A DNA stretch of 64,000 bases from an uncultured Lachnospiraceae bacterium. Its GTDB lineage: Bacteria; Bacillota; Clostridia; Lachnospirales; Lachnospiraceae. Numbering within the stretch: position 1 is the first letter of the stretch; every line of letters begins with the position of its first letter. The notes under the pieces were generated by a model, which saw nothing but the letters and a program-made list of their open reading frames with translations, ran no database searches and had not been told where the DNA came from. This document shows, piece by piece, positions 33,476 to 41,989 of this stretch. The stretch spans positions 62,001 through 126,000 of the forward strand of contig CAJUGD010000002.1 in assembly GCA_910586205.1 (NCBI GenBank). The letters are read 5' to 3'. The position numbers and the translations under genes are program-made.

Positions 33476-34816
33476 TTAATAAGCAGTACCCCACTTAGAG
33501 GACTCTGCCAGCGCCTTGGCAAATCCGTCCAGAGCATCCTTTGCGGGCAATTCCCCTGCCACAGCACGTTTGATGGCATCTCGGTACTCATTATCCTTGT
33601 AGGTTCTCCAGGACGAGCTTTCATCCACCATAAAGGTATCGGTTACATAATTGGCCTCATTCTGGATAATCTCAAAATCCTCTTTTGCCTTGTCCGTATC
33701 CGGCGTATAGGTAATGTCATTCATCACAGACGGTTCCTTGCGGATCTGCAGAAACTCCGTGTAGTGCTCTTTTTCATAAAGCCAGGTCAGAAATTGCTTT
33801 GCCAGCTCCGGATTCTTGCCGTTAACCGGGATCGCCAGAGCCTCGCCGCCGATGATGGCTGACTGTCCTGCGCTTCCTTTGGGAGTCGGCATTACGCCAA
33901 AAGCAAATTTAGAAATCTCGTTTGTAAAGGTATTATAATTCCAGGAGCCGGAAAGCAGAATAGCTGCGTCTCCATTCTTAAAATACTCAACCGGATTGTC
34001 TGTGGTTCCCCCTGCCCAAATGGCTTTTGGCATCACCTCATTGTTGGCCTGTACAAACCGCTCCAGGGTCTGAATATTCTCCGGACTGTTTACCGCCACC
34101 TTAAAGGAATCTCCGTCCTGCTGTACAAGAGAGCCTCCATTGGCATACATCAAAATATCATAGCGCGCTCTGGAAACATCTGCGGCAAAGCCATACTTTA
34201 CACCGCCTTTTTCCTGTAAAGTCTTTGCATTTTCATACAGCTCATCCCAGGTCCAGGGCTTGTCCACAGTAGGAGCCTCAATCCCTGCTGCCGTAAATGC
34301 ATCCTGGTTGTAGAACATGCAGGTGGTCGTGTACTGATCCGGAATGCCGGTGATCGCATCAGAGGAATAGGATTTTCCCACGATCTTCAAGGCTGAATCA
34401 TTAAACAAAGACAGATCCAGCACTGTGCTCATATCCACAAACTCCTCCGGATACAGCTGATGAAGACGGGTAGTGGCCACCAGATCCGGCAGGTCATTGT
34501 TCTTTGCCATGGACGGAAACTTGCTTAACATGTCGTCATGAGAAATGATGATCTGCTTAATCTCGTTTCCTGACTCCTCTGCCCATTTATTCAAGGCGCT
34601 CCCCAAGGCATCCCCTTCTCCCGGTTCCTCCGAAATCATGACCTGCAGGGTCTGTCCGGAAATGGGTCCTGCGCTTTCTCCGCCTGCATTCCCAGACCCG
34701 CCCTGTCCTCCTGCGCCGCCGGAATCCTTTGACGAACCGCCGCATCCGGCCAGGGAGCCTGCTGCCAGCGCAGCAATCATTACTCCTGCCATGGTCTTTT
34801 TCAACATTTTTTTCAT
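33476..34816 (-). CDS. Carbohydrate ABC transporter substrate-binding lipoprotein
   Basis: The 446-residue receptor carries a lipoprotein signal ending in SLAGCGG (lipidated Cys25), a Gly/Ser-rich linker, and the two-lobed solute-binding fold of extracellular family 1 (features: NKWAEESGNEIKQIII, YPEEFVDMSTVLD, KPWTWDELYENAKTLQEKGG, FKNGDAAILLSGSW, and the KNPELAKQFLTWLYEKE tail region). It is the first transporter gene after GH105 and precedes two permeases, so it catches the oligosaccharide at the cell surface. The substrate is inferred to be a uronate-containing glycan fragment. Confidence 0.94.
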   Translation of the reverse strand: MKKMLKKTMAGVMIAALAAGSLAGCGGSSKDSGGAGGQGGSGNAGGESAGPISGQTLQVMISEEPGEGDALGSALNKWAEESGNEIKQIIISHDDMLSKFPSMAKNNDLPDLVATTRLHQLYPEEFVDMSTVLDLSLFNDSALKIVGKSYSSDAITGIPDQYTTTCMFYNQDAFTAAGIEAPTVDKPWTWDELYENAKTLQEKGGVKYGFAADVSRARYDILMYANGGSLVQQDGDSFKVAVNSPENIQTLERFVQANNEVMPKAIWAGGTTDNPVEYFKNGDAAILLSGSWNYNTFTNEISKFAFGVMPTPKGSAGQSAIIGGEALAIPVNGKNPELAKQFLTWLYEKEHYTEFLQIRKEPSVMNDITYTPDTDKAKEDFEIIQNEANYVTDTFMVDESSSWRTYKDNEYRDAIKRAVAGELPAKDALDGFAKALAESSKWGTAY

Positions 34817-34872
34817 CGCTTTCGTTCTCCTCTCATTTTTATAAGGCTGTTTTCATTTTCTTACAGCAGCCC

Positions 34873-35970
34873 TTAATCCACATATTTCCTGCTCTCCATA
34901 AAGAAAAGCATTGCTAAAGCCTGTCCGTAAGGCATGGGCTTTAATTCGATTTCCTTGTAGAAATCACGGGACTCTCTGCCCATAGGCGTGCCATAAGACA
35001 CCTGCTGCACCACACCCTCCTCATCCGTATACCCGAGAATCGGTTCCACGGCCCGCATGGCCCGGTCAGCCCACTCCCTGTCTCCGATTCCCATTAACAC
35101 CCCCTTTAGGATCCCATAGGCAAATCCGCAGGTAGCGCTGGCCTCCACATAGGAGTCCGGGTCATCCACCAGGGTATGCCACATACCGTTTTCCTCCTGA
35201 CAGGCAAGCAAAGCCTCTACCTGCCGCCTCCAGGTCTGAATCAGCAGCTTTTTGACGCTGCCGCTTACCGAAACCATATCCAGGTATTCCGGGATTGCCG
35301 CAGTAATCCAGCAATTTCCCCTTCCCCAAAAGGCTCCTGCAAAATTGTGATTTTCCTTAAAGGTCCAGCCATGATACCACAATCCTGTCTTTTTATCTGC
35401 CAGATATTTTACATGGATCAGAAACTGGTACTCTGCTTCCTCCAGATATCGCTGCTCTCCCATAATCCGGCCCATGTTGGCCAAGAACAAAACCGTCATA
35501 AACAATGTGTCGTCCCACAGCTCTCCTTCGTTTACGGTATCCGATGTAATGTGCTGAAGTCCGTCCTCGCGGGTTCTTGGAAAATCGCTGCAGATCCAGT
35601 TCGCCCATTCCCGGCATATCTCCAGATAATCCTCCTTTCCCAGCTCCTCTGCCACAAAAGACATGGCAAGAAGCGGTGTCGTGGTATTCACGTTCTTTGC
35701 GGGAAGTCCAACTGCCATCTGTCTCTCATAATAAGAGGTCAGGATTTCCAAATATCTGGGATTTTTTGTCTCCTGATAAAGCTTCCACACTCCATACAGT
35801 CCCACTCCCTGTGTCCACTCCCAGTATTGGTATTTGCGGATATCATCGTTGGCAAGACTCTTTGTCTTCATACCCTCCAGAAACTGCTCATCATCCTCGT
35901 ACAGCACCTTCTCAAAGCTGTTCAGGTATTTTTCAATCGCCTGATCCATATCCTTTTTTTGGAAGATCAT
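34873..35970 (-). CDS. Glycoside hydrolase family 105 (unsaturated glucuronyl/rhamnogalacturonyl hydrolase)
   Basis: A 365-residue (alpha/alpha)6 enzyme that removes the unsaturated uronic acid left on the non-reducing end by polysaccharide lyases. Features are YWEWTQGVGLYGVWKLYQETK, the catalytic region NEGELWDDTLFMTVLFLANMGR (general acid/base Asp153 or Asp154), HGWTFKENHNFAGAFWGRGNCWITAAIPEYLD and the C-terminal PYGQALAMLF. There is no signal peptide, so the substrate is hydrolysed after import. I start at MIFQKKDM with AAAGGAGG 6 nt upstream. It is first in a minus-strand operon and divergent to an AraC regulator. Confidence 0.93.
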   Translation of the reverse strand: MIFQKKDMDQAIEKYLNSFEKVLYEDDEQFLEGMKTKSLANDDIRKYQYWEWTQGVGLYGVWKLYQETKNPRYLEILTSYYERQMAVGLPAKNVNTTTPLLAMSFVAEELGKEDYLEICREWANWICSDFPRTREDGLQHITSDTVNEGELWDDTLFMTVLFLANMGRIMGEQRYLEEAEYQFLIHVKYLADKKTGLWYHGWTFKENHNFAGAFWGRGNCWITAAIPEYLDMVSVSGSVKKLLIQTWRRQVEALLACQEENGMWHTLVDDPDSYVEASATCGFAYGILKGVLMGIGDREWADRAMRAVEPILGYTDEEGVVQQVSYGTPMGRESRDFYKEIELKPMPYGQALAMLFFMESRKYVD

Positions 35971-36340
35971 TTTCCCCCTCCTTTCCTGTTTGGACGCTTG
36001 TCTTATCAACGTCCTATGCTCGTTATCATAACACCTGTTCACATCAATTTCTACCCTTTATATTGCCTTTTCGAATTAAAAGTATTGCATATTTTGCTAT
36101 TAATATTATTAAACTATCCAATTTAATGGAAGATTTCCCTTATTTTTTTATCATTTTCACATACTGTATTTCTTATTTCTATTGTATTTTTTTCATTTTT
36201 GTGCTTTACTGAAAGTAGAAGCTGCACAGAGGATACATATAAATCAGCCTGAAAGCTGGAAATATTGACAGAAGACCAAAATCCGGAGCCAAAAGTCTGT
36301 ATTTGCCTGCGGAAACAAAAAGAAACGGAGCCTGCTCATT
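35971..36340. promoter_or_regulatory. Divergent control region between GH105 and the AraC regulator
   Basis: A 370-bp AT-rich gap. For GH105 a plausible promoter is TAGAAA (36048-36053), 17-bp spacer, TATGAT (36025-36030) on minus. For the AraC gene I cannot pick a convincing promoter on plus, although TTTACT near 36204 may be a -35 box. No riboswitch is visible. AraC binding sites are expected here but no clear direct repeat stands out. Confidence 0.5.
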
Positions 36341-37294
36341 ATGAAATATTATCCCAACACCTCCCTGAAATACGAACAGGGCTTTTCCATTGTAATTAAC
36401 AACATTACTACCCCCATCGAAAACTCCACCTGCTACTTTTTTGATTACGACAAAAGAAGTCAGTCGGTAAACATGGAGTTTCCTCATTTTCACATTTTTC
36501 ATGAAATGATGATTCTTTTAAGCCCCAAGGCCAACCATTTTGTGGAGGGAAAATGTTATGACATGATTGCCAATGACATTATTCTCCTTCCGCCGTCTGT
36601 CCTGCACCAGTCCGTCTACCCGCCGGGAGCTCCCAGCGACCGGATTATCATTGGCTTTATGCTGCCAAAACAAGACAACTATACCAGCGGATACAGGGAG
36701 ATCCTGTCTATTTTCAATACCGTCCAGCCCATATACCGTTTTCACCGGGAGGAACAAAACCTTTTGTTTTCCCGATTGAATGACATTACGGAAATCAGCC
36801 AGAATGTCAAAAATCCCGGTGTGCGCAGCCTGATGATCCACTGCAAGTTTATGGAATTTTTGTTTTTGCTGTACAACATTCGGGAACACAACCAATATGT
36901 TCCCAGCTCCGAAAACGGCCCGAAGGACAAAATGTATGCCATTACCAATTACATCCACACCCATTACGGTGAAACCATCTCCTTAGCCTCCATTGCGGAC
37001 ACCTTTTACATCAGCCCTTATTACCTTTCCCACCGCTTTAAGGAGGTTACCGGCTACACGGTTGTCCAGTATATTCAGCTTACCCGGATCAAGAATGCCC
37101 AGTATCTTTTGCTGAACTCCAGCAATAAGATCACTCAAATCTCCGAACAGACCGGCTTTTCCAGCTTCACCCAGTTTAACCGGGTCTTTCGGAAATTCTG
37201 CGGCATGTCTCCTTCCGACTACAAAATAGCAGCCCAAAATCAGACAAGCTACGGGGAAACTCTTCCGCAGAATATTTCCATTGTTTCTTCTTGA
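36341..37294 (+). CDS. AraC family transcriptional regulator
   Basis: The 317-residue protein has an N-terminal cupin-like sugar-sensing domain (about 35-165, with FPHFHIFHEMMILL, a metal or sugar site, and NDIILLPPSVLHQSVYPPG) and a C-terminal pair of helix-turn-helix motifs (about 200-300: LASIADTFYISPYYLSHRFKEVTGYTVVQYIQLTRI and ITQISEQTGFSSFTQFNRVFRKFCGMSPSDYK). It is divergent from GH105 and therefore is the likely activator of the whole oligosaccharide locus. Its start has an ATG with GGAGCC upstream. A terminator follows. Confidence 0.93.
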   Translation: MKYYPNTSLKYEQGFSIVINNITTPIENSTCYFFDYDKRSQSVNMEFPHFHIFHEMMILLSPKANHFVEGKCYDMIANDIILLPPSVLHQSVYPPGAPSDRIIIGFMLPKQDNYTSGYREILSIFNTVQPIYRFHREEQNLLFSRLNDITEISQNVKNPGVRSLMIHCKFMEFLFLLYNIREHNQYVPSSENGPKDKMYAITNYIHTHYGETISLASIADTFYISPYYLSHRFKEVTGYTVVQYIQLTRIKNAQYLLLNSSNKITQISEQTGFSSFTQFNRVFRKFCGMSPSDYKIAAQNQTSYGETLPQNISIVSS

Positions 37295-37334
37295 TTTCGG
37301 AACTGTCTGCAAAGAAAGAAAAGCAATAAAAAAT

Positions 37335-37372
37335 CCGGCCCATCCTGCGCCAAAAGCTTTTGGATGAGCCGG
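37335..37372. terminator. Bidirectional terminator between AraC and DUF5721 genes
   Basis: CCGGCCCATCC and GGATGAGCCGG form an 11-bp stem. On plus it is followed by TTTATTTTATA, on minus by ATTTTTTATT, so it can end both the AraC gene and the convergent DUF5721 gene. On minus the C-A mismatch becomes a G-T pair. Confidence 0.85.
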
Positions 37373-37452
37373 TTTATTTTATACTTTCTGTTCTGCTTCG
37401 TTGATTCCTTCTTCTCCTGCCGTCTGTTTTACCCAATCATCAGCATACCCTT

Positions 37453-37950
37453 CTACCCTTCCGTGTACACGATCTCTCTTTCCCGCAAAAACCGCTTCAC
37501 CGTCTCATCCCATTCCTGTTCAATCTTTTTATCCAAAGTAAATACATTAAGAGACGTTCCTGTCACACAATATAGCTTTTGCTCCTCATACCGGATATTC
37601 AGATAAAGCCCGCTGACTTGCTCTGCCTTAAAATCCGGCTGTACGGACTGAAGAAATTGCTCCACCCTTGCTCCCGGAAGCTGAAGCGTAATGCGGAAGC
37701 TTTCCGGCAGCCGTTTTCCCTTAATCAGGGAAAAGCATACAGGCCGCACCAGCTTCCAGGGCGACAGCTCTCCGATTCCCTTTTCTTCAAGCTCCTGCTC
37801 CATAAAATATCCCTTCCGAATCCTGCCGTCAATGGTAAACATATTAAAGGTTGTGATCACGGCCTCCCGCATCATCCACCAGTCAAATACCTCCTCCACA
37901 AACAGCTTCCGCGTAAAATCCTTCAGCTCCTCTATTTTAAGCGCAACCAT
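37453..37950 (-). CDS. DUF5721 family protein
   Basis: A 165-residue cytoplasmic protein of unknown role, frequent in Lachnospiraceae. It has the family start VALKIEELKDFTRKLFVEEVFDWW, an EAVITTFNMFTIDGRI segment and a tail LYCVTGTSLNVFTLDKKIEQEWDETVKRFL. No motif points to an enzyme. It ends a three-gene run with a HAD phosphatase and a PpiC-like lipoprotein (gaps 7 and 21 bp), so they share a transcript. Recognition is from memory of the family and moderately sure. Confidence 0.7.
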   Translation of the reverse strand: MVALKIEELKDFTRKLFVEEVFDWWMMREAVITTFNMFTIDGRIRKGYFMEQELEEKGIGELSPWKLVRPVCFSLIKGKRLPESFRITLQLPGARVEQFLQSVQPDFKAEQVSGLYLNIRYEEQKLYCVTGTSLNVFTLDKKIEQEWDETVKRFLREREIVYTEG

Positions 37951-37971
37951 TTCCTTCCTCTCCCTTCCCCT

Positions 37972-38940
37972 CTATTCCATATAATCAGTATACCACTCAA
38001 AAAAATCCGACGTGGCAGTTCCATCCTCTGAAAAAGGAATCTTGTCCCACACATCTTCGTCCAAATCCACCTGATTCTCCGCTGCAAACGGCTCATATAT
38101 ACTCCGAAACACCTGATTTTTCCGATTTAAAGCAAGCTTCTCCTTCCGATCCAAGGTAGCCTCCTCATCATATTCATCCAGACATTTCACAATAAAAAAC
38201 CAGTCTCCGTCCCGGATAATAGGACTGATCTCCCCTTCTGTCAGCATAAAAGCCGCTTCCTCATACTCCTTGGACCGCTCTCCCCGCCCTACTGACCTTT
38301 CAATCTCCTCAGCCTCAGACACAGCTCTTGCCAATGAGGAAAAATCCACGCCCTCTGTCATAGCCTGGGTGTGGATCCTCTGGGCCTCCTCATGACTGCG
38401 GATCTGAATTTCCTGAACCCGGATCACCTTTGCCTCACTGTCACTGATCTCCAGATCCACATCCTTTGTCAGCTCATTTACCAGCTTTTCCGCACGATAG
38501 TAATCAGAATAAAGCTGATAAACCTCCTCCTGGCTGACCCCGATATAGGATCTGTCCGTCTCTGTCAGGCTTCCATAATAATCCTCGGCTAATTCCCGAA
38601 GACGCTCCTGCTCCTGATTGGTCAAGGTAATGGCTTCCTGGTCTGCCATCCGGTTCATGGTTTTCACTTCCTCCAAAAAGTGGCGTACCTCCCCCAAAAG
38701 ATACTCCTGAAATGTGGTGCCTTCCCGGTCCACCTGAATCCCCCATATCTGTCCTGTATAGATCTTATTGTAACGATTCCGTTCCGTGACAGCTACCAGC
38801 ATAATCTGGGCATCTGTGTATCCTTCCACTACCTCCGCCTCAGAGGTTATGGGAGCGCTTTCCCCACAGCCGGCTGCCATAATCACAAGCATGGCAGCAA
38901 TGCCTGCGGCTGCCCCCCGTCTTATTTTTCCTTTTATCAT
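37972..38940 (-). CDS. PpiC/PrsA-like peptidyl-prolyl isomerase lipoprotein
   Basis: A 322-residue lipoprotein: signal peptide with lipobox MAAGC (Cys25), an N-terminal helical chaperone-like part, and a parvulin-like region (about 172-262) seen in VIRVQEIQIRSHEEAQRIHTQAMTEGVDFSSLARAVSEAEE and EEAAFMLTEGEISPIIRDGDWFFIVKCLDEY. PrsA-type proteins fold exported proteins on the outer face of the membrane. The parvulin core is divergent and some catalytic residues may be missing, so it may be only a chaperone. It lies between HAD and DUF5721 genes. Confidence 0.82.
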   Translation of the reverse strand: MIKGKIRRGAAAGIAAMLVIMAAGCGESAPITSEAEVVEGYTDAQIMLVAVTERNRYNKIYTGQIWGIQVDREGTTFQEYLLGEVRHFLEEVKTMNRMADQEAITLTNQEQERLRELAEDYYGSLTETDRSYIGVSQEEVYQLYSDYYRAEKLVNELTKDVDLEISDSEAKVIRVQEIQIRSHEEAQRIHTQAMTEGVDFSSLARAVSEAEEIERSVGRGERSKEYEEAAFMLTEGEISPIIRDGDWFFIVKCLDEYDEEATLDRKEKLALNRKNQVFRSIYEPFAAENQVDLDEDVWDKIPFSEDGTATSDFFEWYTDYME

Positions 38941-38947
38941 ATAACGC

Positions 38948-39736
38948 TCACTCCTGTATCAGCAGCTTCAGCACCTTTAAAACTCCGTCCTCTACATTTC
39001 TGTCAGCCTGAAAACGTGCGGCTGCCTTTACCTCCGGCCTTGCATTTCCCACTGCAAAGCTGTAATAAGCCTGTCCCATCATCTCTATATCATTCATCTG
39101 GTCTCCAAACACCATGGTCTCCTTCGGGGAAATCCCCAGGCTTTCCTGCAAAAGCTTTACTGCCTCTCCTTTATTCACCCCAAGGGCCATACAGTCCATC
39201 CACATATCCCCCGAAATCGCAATCTTTAAACGATCCTGGTATTTTGCCCGCAGATCCTTTGTGATCGAATCCACGTTAGACGGACAATAGGCAGACACTT
39301 TAATAAACGGCCCCTGCACCTGCATCAGATCCTTTACCTGCTCCACACGGTATTTATACCCATTGACCATCCAGTCAGAAACCTCCTGATCCCGTTCATC
39401 CAGATACACCACATCCGGGCCGCTGATCATAGGCGTCAGGCCAAGATCCCTGATCTCCCTCGTCATCTCTAAAATCAACCGGGAATCCACTGTGTTCAGA
39501 TACAGATTTCTCCCATGAAGCCCCACATAAGCCCCATTATCTGACAGATAAAAAATCTTTTCTTTTACCGGATCAAACACCCTCTCAATGCTTACCCACT
39601 GCCTTCCCGTAGCCGCCGCAAACTGCATCCCCTGCTTCCGCAGCTTTAAAATCACATCAAACAGCTCGGGATTCAGCTCATTTCCTCCGTCCCTCAAAAG
39701 CGTCCCGTCAATATCGGATACAATCAATTTTATCAT
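38948..39736 (-). CDS. Cof-type HAD hydrolase
   Basis: A 262-residue HAD phosphatase of the IIB (Cof) class. It starts with DIDGTLLRDGG (nucleophile and acid Asp), has ATGRQWVSIERV (motif II), a cap domain in the middle and motif IV at VFGDQMNDIEMMGQA, with a Lys in the VNKGEAVKLLQE segment before. Family members remove phosphate from sugar phosphates, FMN, PLP or nucleotides. The substrate cannot be read. It is first of the three-gene run ending with DUF5721. Confidence 0.93.
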   Translation of the reverse strand: MIKLIVSDIDGTLLRDGGNELNPELFDVILKLRKQGMQFAAATGRQWVSIERVFDPVKEKIFYLSDNGAYVGLHGRNLYLNTVDSRLILEMTREIRDLGLTPMISGPDVVYLDERDQEVSDWMVNGYKYRVEQVKDLMQVQGPFIKVSAYCPSNVDSITKDLRAKYQDRLKIAISGDMWMDCMALGVNKGEAVKLLQESLGISPKETMVFGDQMNDIEMMGQAYYSFAVGNARPEVKAAARFQADRNVEDGVLKVLKLLIQE

Positions 39737-39812
39737 AATTTTTCATTCCTTATCTTTCCATTGTTTTTTATCCCAATTATATGCGATCTTATACTCTTTT
39801 ACAAGAATAAAA

Positions 39813-39852
39813 ATCAGGCAGATATCCCCTATTAAGAGAATCCCTGCCTGAT
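39813..39852 (-). terminator. Terminator after the small wall-repeat protein
   Basis: ATCAGGCAG and CTGCCTGAT form a 9-bp outer stem with a partly paired loop, followed on minus by TTTTTATTC; it lies 5 bp past the stop codon of the gene. Confidence 0.85.
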
Positions 39853-39857
39853 CCCGA

Positions 39858-40526
39858 TTATTTAACCCCTGGTCCCTTCTGAGACATTCCGACGCCTGCC
39901 GTCACCACCCGGCTTCCCGAGGAACTGTTTTGAGAAGAAGACGTCTGCCCGGAAGTCGGCGCCCCGCTTTCCGCGTCATAATAATAATTCACAAATCCTG
40001 TGGACAAACACACTCCATCCGGCCCGAAGCTATAGCTTGCTCCGTCAATCACTTTTGTAGTGCCGGCTGTCAGCCGTCCCTCTCCTGCCGGATCCAGGTA
40101 ATAGAAAGCATTGTTCTTTTTCAGCCAGCCGGTCAGCTTCTTTCCGTCTTTCTTAAAGAAATACCAGTATCCATCCACCTCAACGGCTTCATTAATCACA
40201 CATTTACCGGAATCCGGACGCAGATAATACCAATCCCCGTCGATCTGGCGCCATCCTGTAGTGAGCGCACCGTTTTCCTGCATATAATAGTATTCCCCGT
40301 TCAGCTTCAGCCAGCCAGTCACCAAAGAGCCATCCGGCATAAAATAATAATAATTTCCATCCATATAACGAAGGCCCGTAGCCATAGACCCGTCCTGCTG
40401 ATAGTAATAAGTCTTGCCTCCCGACTGGCTCCATCCCGCCGCCATAGCCGGAAATACCGGTAAAACGGTAAGCATGCCTGCCAGTCCCAATACTGCCATT
40501 TTCTTTCCTGTCATCTTTCGTCTCAT
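39858..40526 (-). CDS. Secreted protein made of cell-wall/glucan-binding repeats
   Basis: A 222-residue exported protein: basic start and signal peptide (cut after PAMAA near 30), then about seven repeats of the choline/glucan-binding type, each with a core like GWxQxxGKTYYYxxDG (seen in GWSQSGGKTYYYQQDG, GLRYMDGNYYYFMPDG, GWLKLNGEYYYMQENG, GWRQIDGDWYYLRPDS, GWLKKNNAFYYLDPAG), and a Ser/Gly-rich C-terminus. No catalytic domain is present. I start at MRRKMTGKK although AGGAGG is 12 nt away, since no better ATG exists. Its promoter has MerR-type 19-bp spacing and a perfect palindrome, an uncommon control for a wall protein. Confidence 0.85.
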   Translation of the reverse strand: MRRKMTGKKMAVLGLAGMLTVLPVFPAMAAGWSQSGGKTYYYQQDGSMATGLRYMDGNYYYFMPDGSLVTGWLKLNGEYYYMQENGALTTGWRQIDGDWYYLRPDSGKCVINEAVEVDGYWYFFKKDGKKLTGWLKKNNAFYYLDPAGEGRLTAGTTKVIDGASYSFGPDGVCLSTGFVNYYYDAESGAPTSGQTSSSQNSSSGSRVVTAGVGMSQKGPGVK

Positions 40527-40581
40527 AATCTTATTTGTCCTCCTAATCAAGATCCTGATAATAAAAGCTTTTTCTTAAAGC

Positions 40582-40612
40582 ATTATAAAGGTTGGAACGG
40601 TTCCAAGGTCAA
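40582..40612 (-). promoter_or_regulatory. MerR-type promoter of the small wall-repeat protein
   Basis: On minus, -35 TTGACC (40607-40612) and -10 TATAAT (40582-40587) are 19 bp apart. The spacer contains the perfect palindrome TTGGAACCGTTCCAA (40592-40606). A 19-bp spacer filled by a dyad is the hallmark of promoters activated by MerR-family regulators through DNA untwisting. No MerR gene is in this window. A short GCTTT/AAAGC hairpin sits near the start of transcription (40564-40578). Confidence 0.75.
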
Positions 40613-40625
40613 GCCGTTTTTCCGT

Positions 40626-41936
40626 TCACTCCATCATCCTTTTCATAATCCGGCTGGCCTTCTCATAAATCTCCTCTGGCTCTGTGCCCACAAAAAACTT
40701 CCCGTCCTCGTAGAGCACCCGCCCATTGACCATAGTCAGCTTTACATTGGCTTTGCTGCCGCTGTACACCAGATTCTTCACCACATTGTTGATCGGCTGC
40801 ATATTCGGCTGCTTTAAATCAATCACGATCACATCCGCCAGCTTCCCCTCTGCCAAACAGCCGCAGTCTGTCAGCCCCATCCCACGGGCGCCGCCGGACA
40901 CAGCCATTTTTAAAACCTCTCCGGCAGGCACTGCCGCCGCATTTTCCTCCTTCAGCTTGGCCAGTCCAGTCACCAAAAACATTTCCCGAAACATATCCAG
41001 ACAGTTATTGCTGGCAGGTCCATCCGTACCGATGGCAATCCTTACCCCCGCGTCAAGCATATCCGAAATCCTGGCTATTCCGCTTGACAATTTGGTATTG
41101 GAGCCGGGATTTGTCACAGCGGTCAGCCCTCTGTCCCGGAAAATACGGATATCCTCATCCGTCATATGAATACAATGATATCCGCCTCCTCCATACTGAA
41201 ACATCCCAAGAGAATCCAGATAAGCAGTAGGAGTCTTTCCATGGCGTCCGATACACTCCTCCACCTCTCGTCTAGTCTCCGAATTGTGGGCAAATACCGG
41301 TGCCTGGTACTTCTCCGACAGTGCCGCCACCTTCTTTAAAAGCTCCTCTGAGGTAGTATACTCCCCGTGAAATCCCAGTTGATATCCAATCAGTTCATGG
41401 TAATCACGAAACCGCAGATACTCCTGCTCCATCTCCTCCGGACTGGAATTAAAATTATTCAGGCTGCTGACCATCACTGTCCGAAACCCACAATCTATTG
41501 ATGCCCTGGCAATCATCTCCGGATGAAAATACATATCAAAATTAGAGGTAATACCGCTGGTCAAATACTCTAGGATCGCCAGCTTGGACAGCTCATAGAT
41601 ATCCTCCTCTGTCAGCTTTGCCTCCATGGGAAACACCTGCTTCTCCAGCCACTCCTGCAAAGGCAGGTCATCCGCATAGGACCGGAGAAAGGTCATGGCC
41701 GAATGAGTATGGGCATTGGCAAAACCCGGCATTATCAGATTCCCGTCCAGATCAATCTCCCGATCCCAGGACATCTCCCCACGCAAAACAGCCTGACTGC
41801 CGGCTTTACTGCCTTCCTGCACGCCATCCTCCCCCACATACACGATCCGGTTCCCCTGAACCCATACCTCTCCCCTTCGTACCTCCATATCCCCATCCAT
41901 GGCCAAAATTCTTCCGTTATAAAACCGAATTTTCAT
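40626..41936 (-). CDS. Amidohydrolase, SAH/MTA/5'-deoxyadenosine deaminase type
   Basis: A 436-residue metal-dependent deaminase. The zinc site is seen as GFANAHTHSAMT (His76, His78), a later His in FAHNSETRREVEECI, His in YHCIHMTDEDI, and the Asp of AIGTDGPASNN. The segments LPLQEWLEKQVFPMEAKLTEEDIY and NNVVKNLVYSG are typical of the MtaD/SAH deaminase group that turns adenosine-type nucleosides into inosine types; guanine and chlorohydrolase relatives are less likely. The start is MKIRFYNG with GAGGAG upstream. It ends the locus of a nucleoside ABC importer, 53 bp after a permease. With MtnA and an aldolase in the same locus it may act on 5'-deoxyadenosine or methylthioadenosine. Confidence 0.85.
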   Translation of the reverse strand: MKIRFYNGRILAMDGDMEVRRGEVWVQGNRIVYVGEDGVQEGSKAGSQAVLRGEMSWDREIDLDGNLIMPGFANAHTHSAMTFLRSYADDLPLQEWLEKQVFPMEAKLTEEDIYELSKLAILEYLTSGITSNFDMYFHPEMIARASIDCGFRTVMVSSLNNFNSSPEEMEQEYLRFRDYHELIGYQLGFHGEYTTSEELLKKVAALSEKYQAPVFAHNSETRREVEECIGRHGKTPTAYLDSLGMFQYGGGGYHCIHMTDEDIRIFRDRGLTAVTNPGSNTKLSSGIARISDMLDAGVRIAIGTDGPASNNCLDMFREMFLVTGLAKLKEENAAAVPAGEVLKMAVSGGARGMGLTDCGCLAEGKLADVIVIDLKQPNMQPINNVVKNLVYSGSKANVKLTMVNGRVLYEDGKFFVGTEPEEIYEKASRIMKRMME

Positions 41937-41989
41937 TCCGTTCTCCTCTCCTAATGCTCCTTTTAATCCATCCCCCAAACTGCATATCT

